DNA from: Acanthochlamys bracteata | Lineage: Eukaryota; Streptophyta; Magnoliopsida; Pandanales; Velloziaceae | NCBI GenBank assembly: GCA_019914995.1 | Contig: CM034137.1 | Span: 3,348,001 to 3,412,000 of the forward strand | Direction of reading: 5' to 3' | Length of the DNA stretch: 64,000 nucleotides | Shown here: positions 58,950-64,000 of the stretch, in pieces | Numbering within the stretch: the stretch's first letter is position 1 | How the letters are laid out: each line of letters opens with the position of its first letter | Made by a program: the position numbers and the translations under genes | The notes under the pieces: generated by a model | Told to the model about the DNA's origin: nothing | Seen by the model: only the letters and a program-made list of their open reading frames with translations | Databases searched by the model: none

Positions 58950-60310
58950 AACCTGTAGTTATTGCTAGAAAATTTACTTTTACTGATTTTTCATATTTAA
59001 CAAACTACCTATAAAAGAGAACAGACAGCTTTCACGCAAAGCTCAGGATCTTTCCAAACAAAGATATCATATCCATCTCATACTCCTAAATTTATATTAT
59101 TCTTTGCACTTTGAATCCTTGCCAAAACTCTATCAAAGCAATCACCAGCATCATCATCACTACAATAAGGTTAAATATTATGCTTTTGCATTAAAAGATG
59201 GAGCACTCTCGTAATTAGAATCATATGCATTTTCCTTACTAGATCGTGCTCACTATTAGAGTCCTTTGCATTTTCCTCATTAATCTGAAGAAGATGGTGC
59301 ACTCGCAACATAAGAATCATTCACGATAAACTTTCTAAAACTCTTACTACCACTCTCAAAACTCTGATCCTTTAATCTCCTTCATCATCTTCCTTACGGT
59401 CTGAATGGTTTGATTTCTGTTTACACCAGCTCTGCTCCTCTGATTCTTCACTCAGTCAGTGAACTCAGGTGTTTTGATTCCTCTTATTAAAAGATATTTA
59501 ATCCTACATTATTTATCGGTAGTACTAAAAGAGTACTATAAAGATTTAGACTCATTCTTTCTATTATTAATTGGTTTTGAAAAGAACTCTAATTTCGTCT
59601 TGTAAATGCCCTAGAATTTAGGATAAACTTAACTTTATTATTATTCATGGTATTTATGGTTCAATTCATTCAGGGCCTCATAGTCTCCTTAATTTCATGA
59701 CAAGTCGTTCCACTATATTTCAGAAATTTCATGACCCGTGTTATTATAATACAAGTAGACAGCTTCACGTCACGATAAACCTGCTTCATTTGAAATAGTG
59801 TTCGTTTAATTTCAAAAGAGGTAACCAGCTTATTTTCAAAATAAATAACCACTTTACTTCATAAGAAATCTGTTTGTTTGAAATGGTAGTATTGAAATGA
59901 TATTTATAAAGATTTATGCTCACTTCTCACATTACCAATTAATTTTGAGAAAATTTTTTTTATTCGTCACACCTCTCTATCGAAACTCCTCTAATAATCA
60001 TCTTTTTCACTTAACTTCTACCATTCTATTTCTAGAACGGTCTCACATCCACACTCTTGTTATAATATCTTCTTTTCCAATAAAAAGATTCTACCTCATA
60101 ATCATCGATTCTTTAAGTCTCCTCTGCTTAATTCTTTCTCCACTATCTTCATTCTCTGAAACGTTATTGACCAATTTAGATGCATTCTTTCTCTTAAGTA
60201 CAACACTAGAAAATAACTCCTTCAATTCTTTATCATCTTCGCCATCTGATTTCGATAACGTGTTTCACAATAGTGTCAGCCCTAAATTTCAAATTCTCTC
60301 GTAATTCTGA
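58950..60310 (-). pseudogene. Decayed copy of an acidic, probably nuclear, plant protein gene
   Basis: Reading the minus strand, coding-like pieces occur in order. 60310-60090 reads KSDGEDDKELKELFSSVVL, then KRKNASKLVNNVSENEDSG and ERIKQRRLKESM. 59480-59380 is an acidic/basic piece (KSNHSDRKEDDEGD). 59166-59110 reads SDDDAGDCFDRVLARIQSA. 59060-59012 reads DIFVWKDPELCVKAVCSLL. The last resembles a conserved plant string of the form ELCMKAVCALYR, but I cannot name the family from memory. Stops and frame changes between pieces, and no usable splice structure, argue for a pseudogene. The plus-strand frame at 59897-60304 is its antisense shadow. Confidence 0.4.
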
Positions 60311-61692
60311 AAACTTTGATTCTACTCGAGAACTTTTTCTCAAGTCATCACGGTTGAGAATTTACGGCAGCATCGCACACAACGTTAAAAAAATAATTGT
60401 GATTTTAAAGTCGGTGGTCTGAAAAATAGATGAGTCAATAATAATAGATACGGTGATCAGTGTACTACAAGGTCTACTGTTGCTCCGTTACGGGAAAAGA
60501 CAAATTTAGTGGTTATAATTTGACGAGAGTAGAAGTCACGATTATATAAAAAAGTTTTTGAAAATAAAATTTAAAAAAAAAATCGATAAAATATATAGTT
60601 CAAACTAATAATTAAATTATAAAAATAAAATTAGATTATAATTATAATGAAAATAGAATTCGTTATAAAAATAAAAGTAAAATTTAAGTTGATAATTAAA
60701 ATACTTTAAAGTGTTCCAAATTCAAATTTTAGATAGAAAATAGAATTTAGTGATATTAAAACACGCTTTGAACATAAGTAATCATTAATTCTAACTCACC
60801 ATGCCATTTTTTCATGGTCGTGCGATTTCGTAATTAATGTGAGAAAGGCCCGTTTACAATTACTGTTGAAATCAAGCTGACACTGACCGCATTTACTTAA
60901 GGCCAGTTTGGGTTTGCTGGATATGTGGGTTCAGCCGTGCCAGAGAGCAAATCACAGTTGAAATTAACCACAAAATGTTTAAAAGAATATCTTAGCTTCT
61001 AAGAAATATATTATTTTATGTAGATGTTGATTGATACTGGTTAAAATGTCAGCATCCATGTAGCTAAGCAACTTGCCTTCACTCAATTGTGTGAGGACGA
61101 ATCGGTTCTACGATTTAATTTCTAACGAAAGAATTGACAGTAGAACTTTTCGGAAACAAGAAAAACAGAAATGGATTTTCTGTATTTCTGTTCTGTGGAT
61201 AAAGATTAGAAAGGGTCAGCTGTTTTATAAGTGGGTCCCACTTGAGTTGGGATCTGGACTAGATTTGCGCTCAAGAGTCCAGCCCAGATTTCTCCTTCCG
61301 TACAGACCCTACGATCAATATTTTCAACAAAATGCTAATTATACACATAAATCACGTCGATAAGGGCTTATTATTTTTAAATAAATAATTTAGGATCTAA
61401 ATTGTAAACTGTTATAGCATAACGCATGAGTGAAACAAGAAAAACAGAAAAAGAAAGAAAGCCCACTCTCACTCCACCAAAAGTCCAGGAACAAAAAAGA
61501 TCCCCATTTTCTTTCGTTCATATGCGCGCCGTCAGGAGAGTCCATAGAGAGAACACTAGCTCACGCTCGCGCCCGCCGGCGGTGGTTGTAACACTGCAGG
61601 GATTGATCAATCGAATTGATTGAACGATTGAACCATTCAACAGAAACGGGATCGTATCTATCGTTAATTAGTTGTTGTTGTTGTTCTTTCGC
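60311..61692. other. Intergenic DNA and ADNT1 promoter/leader
   Basis: The stretch 60540-60770 is very AT-rich with MITE-like words. The last 200 bases, GC-richer and with a (TTG)n run just before the ATG (about 61672-61685), look like the ADNT1 leader. No clear TATA box was found. Confidence 0.35.
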
Positions 61693-63426
61693 ATGGCTTC
61701 GGAAGACGTTGTGGGGAAGAGCTCGGCCGGTGAGACTGCGGTGAGCACGATTGTTAACTTGGCTGAAGAAGCTAAGCTTGCTCGTGAAGGTGTTCGTGCT
61801 CCTAGCCACGCGTTTCTCAGCATCTGCAAATCTCTTGCAGCTGGTGGAATCGCCGGAGGAGTGTCAGTATCTTGTTCTCTGTTTATTTTTTTTCTGTGTA
61901 TTTCGTGTGGGTTGTTTAGTTTTTTAATTTTTTAATTTTTTGAATCAATTGGTTTGATTATGAAGGAGAAGAGATGTGTTTGTTTTCGTTTGTTAATTAC
62001 ATGATTGCTTACCAATTTCTGAATTAATACGAGTTTTGGGAAATAAATCGATATCGTACAGTTTAGGATAAGATTTGAATTAGTTTATTATAATATAGTA
62101 ATAGAAGGTTGATTATTGCTTTTTGACTTTAAGATTCCTTTTCTGGAACGGAAATTTGGAGAAAGCAAACAACTTTTACAGAAAAATTCCATTCTTTTGT
62201 TGTTACATTTTGCGTTAGTGATCGGCATTTTTTTCTTTCGGAGGATTTGGAGTTTTTTACATGATTCTTTTTTCTTCTTCCCTTTTTTTTTCGTTGTTTC
62301 CATGTTTGAAATTATATTAGGCAAGTTTAAATGCTGAATGACTGAATCCTAGATTCAGTTTTAGGAGAAGTACAAGCAACCATTGGAACATCACGATTAT
62401 CAAGGAAAATGTTGGTCAAAGCATCATGAAGTTTGATAATTTAGCTTACACTATGACTTTGATGTGTTCTGCTGTTAATATAATCTGGTCAATCTTGGCG
62501 AGTAACCTTTCTAGTCCCTCATCAGAATGACCTCCCCTTTGATTTTCTTTTACTAATTTGTGCGCTATATTTTGAAAAGTCATGATTCATTGAATTTCAA
62601 AACTTTTGCTAAGTTCCTGCATCATTTATGTATCTTAATTACCTTTAATCTTTACTTTTGGAAGGTGGAATGAATTGAAGCAGATAATCTTTTGGATAAG
62701 TTTTTAAATCTTGACTTCTGGAGAAGTGTTTTTTTTTTCTTTGTAAATCATTTGCTAAATGTTTATCAGGTCAAGGACTGCTGTTGCCCCACTAGAGAGG
62801 CTGAAGATCTTGCTTCAGGTGCAGTTTCTTCCCTGACTTATGTTTAATATAGATCTTTCATCATAAGACTCTTAATGGATAGTGATAGAGTTGTGTAAAT
62901 GGTAAAGTCTCATACAAATCATAAGTCGTTCCTTTGATTGAGCAAATTGATAAAGTTAAACTGATTTATTTTGATGACGATGACGTGGAAGGTTTCTTGG
63001 CGTAATGATGATCTAGGCGTTACAATTGTTATATGGGTATGGTGACTTCTGAAGTTGGAGTCAAATTTTATCCACAATAATACAAATTATTCTTAATCAT
63101 GCTTTCCTAATGGCTCAGGGAGACGCTAATTTGTTGCATGCTAAAATTATTAGAGAATTCCTTTGCCTCTTAGATCTAGTATAGTAGAGTCACTTCATTA
63201 CCTTCTGTGCAGTGAGATTCTGCTTCATTACATTCTGTGCTGAGCGAGATTCTTTGTTTCAGGTCCAAAATCCACATAATATTAAGTATAATGGAACTGT
63301 CCAAGGTCTGAAATACATATGGGGAACAGAGGGAATTCGAGGACTCTTTAAGGGGAATGGTACCAATTGTGCGCGGATAGTTCCTAATTCGGCCGTCAAG
63401 TTTTTTAGCTATGAGCAGGCGTCCAG
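61693..63426 (+). CDS. ADNT1: Mitochondrial adenine nucleotide transporter ADNT1, first three exons (gene runs off the window)
   Basis: ADNT1 is a mitochondrial carrier of the inner membrane that exchanges AMP/ADP for ATP in plants. Exons read so far are 61693-61862, 62770-62818 and 63263-63426. Junctions are GGAGT/GTCAGT..ATCAG/GTCAAGG, CTTCAG/GTGCAG..TTTCAG/GTCCAA and TCCAG/GTTTGG, all in frame. They encode 127 residues and two bases of the next codon. The N terminus MASEDV...VSTIVNLAEEA.L.REGV.AP, the first carrier repeat signature PLERLK (residues 64-69), and the string VQNPHNIKYNGTVQGLK.IW.TEG match Arabidopsis ADNT1 closely, as does RGLFKGNGTNCARIVPNSAV. Family members are about 350 aa, so about two-thirds lies beyond 64000. 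An in-frame ATG at 61672 would add seven residues; the MASEDV start is preferred by homology. Confidence 0.93.
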
Positions 63427-64000
63427 GTTTGGTTTCTAGTATCATGGTCATGTGAACAAAGCTTTGTTAATAGTGTTAGTCGCACTCTCTATATTCTGAA
63501 TACTAATTGAAGTGAAATTTAGCTTGTTTCAGAAGTTCCTATGTCGAGTCTAATATATAACTTTTAGGATACATTTGCCAACTATTAACATTCTCGTCAA
63601 AGTTTTGGGAAAACTTAGAGAGACATCATTTCTAATGATCAAATCATATTGTATTTGATTGGGTACAGGTAAAAGGTTCTCTTGACAAAGCGTTGCTGTA
63701 GATAATATCAGTTCTTAAACCTCAAGAAAGGTGCTTTCTGACCAGAACCTCTAATTGTACAGTGTTTAAGTAGGCAATCTGGTCCACAGAATTTTATAAT
63801 TATGGGAAGTATTAGTATCCTGTTATTGTGTATGAGGATGCTGAGTTCATTCATATTTCATCTACATTATTGAGGATTCTATCATTCTAGCATTGAGACA
63901 TACAAGGAATTTCTTGTGATCCCTTAGTCTGGCAATTTCATACATCTTACATGATTAATTATTGTAATTTGTGTCTTTGTTATGATATTCCTTATTAGAT
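63427..64000 (+). other. ADNT1 intron 3, open at the window edge
   Basis: The sequence after the donor at 63427 is AT-rich and non-coding to the end. No acceptor followed by carrier-like coding was found before 64000. Confidence 0.7.

Noticed and set aside
59897..60304. 135-codon plus-strand ORF
   Set aside because: It is Ser/Leu/Phe-rich and lies antisense to acidic coding-like sequence on the minus strand; it has no motif or promoter.
1..64000. tRNA, rRNA, CRISPR arrays, operons or organelle-derived blocks
   Set aside because: None was recognised by eye. A tRNA scan and an organelle search would be needed to exclude short examples; CRISPR arrays and operons are not expected in plant nuclear DNA.

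Overview
This window is nuclear DNA of a flowering plant, most likely a woody eudicot. The evidence is AT-rich intergenic sequence, GT-AG introns, and plant-specific gene families: PDV1, an AG-peptide, a phytocyanin and an ADNT1-type mitochondrial carrier. It also carries many plant transposable elements. I cannot name the species from the sequence.

Five complete or near-complete genes could be read, with exons joined by eye at GT-AG sites that restore the frame. They are: (1) PDV1, a plastid-division receptor, minus strand, 9797-11354, two exons, 275 aa. (2) A secreted blue-copper phytocyanin with a stellacyanin-type Gln ligand, minus strand, 12634-13104, 131 aa. (3) An AG-peptide of the AGP16/20/22/41 type, minus strand, 28352-28665, 61 aa. 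(4) A Golgi nucleotide-sugar transporter of the plant CMP-sialic-acid-transporter-like clade, minus strand, 31773-36223, eight exons, 335 aa. (5) The first three exons of ADNT1, plus strand, 61693-63426, running off the right edge. A sixth gene, a twin-CX9C (CHCH) protein, has a clear first exon at 16190-16333 with a TATA box, but its last exon could not be fixed. These are housekeeping or cell-surface genes with no obvious shared pathway.

Layout: 1-9.8 kb is AT-rich, repeat-derived and low in genes; an unexplained patch at 6.5-8.7 kb looks partly coding. 9.8-13.1 kb holds PDV1 and the phytocyanin. 14.3-15.8 kb is a CACTA-type element with a CCT target duplication. 16-28 kb holds the CHCH exon and a long gene-poor stretch. 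28.3-28.7 kb is the AG-peptide. 31.8-36.2 kb is the nucleotide-sugar transporter, with small Harbinger-type MITEs in an intron and in its promoter region. 37.4-58.3 kb is a repeat block: a truncated LTR, a decayed Ty3/gypsy element (38.7-46.7 kb) with at least four insertions, and a Ty1/copia remnant split by a 7.7-kb PIF/Harbinger element, which is itself split by a 1.64-kb solo LTR. 59-60.3 kb looks like a decayed host gene. 61.7 kb to the end is ADNT1.

The most informative material is the insertion stratigraphy at 46-58 kb. It includes a MITE caught in one LTR with its empty site preserved in the partner LTR. Its ends resemble those of the nearby Harbinger element, which carries both the Myb/SANT ORF and a decayed DDE transposase. 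I found no clearly new biological system.
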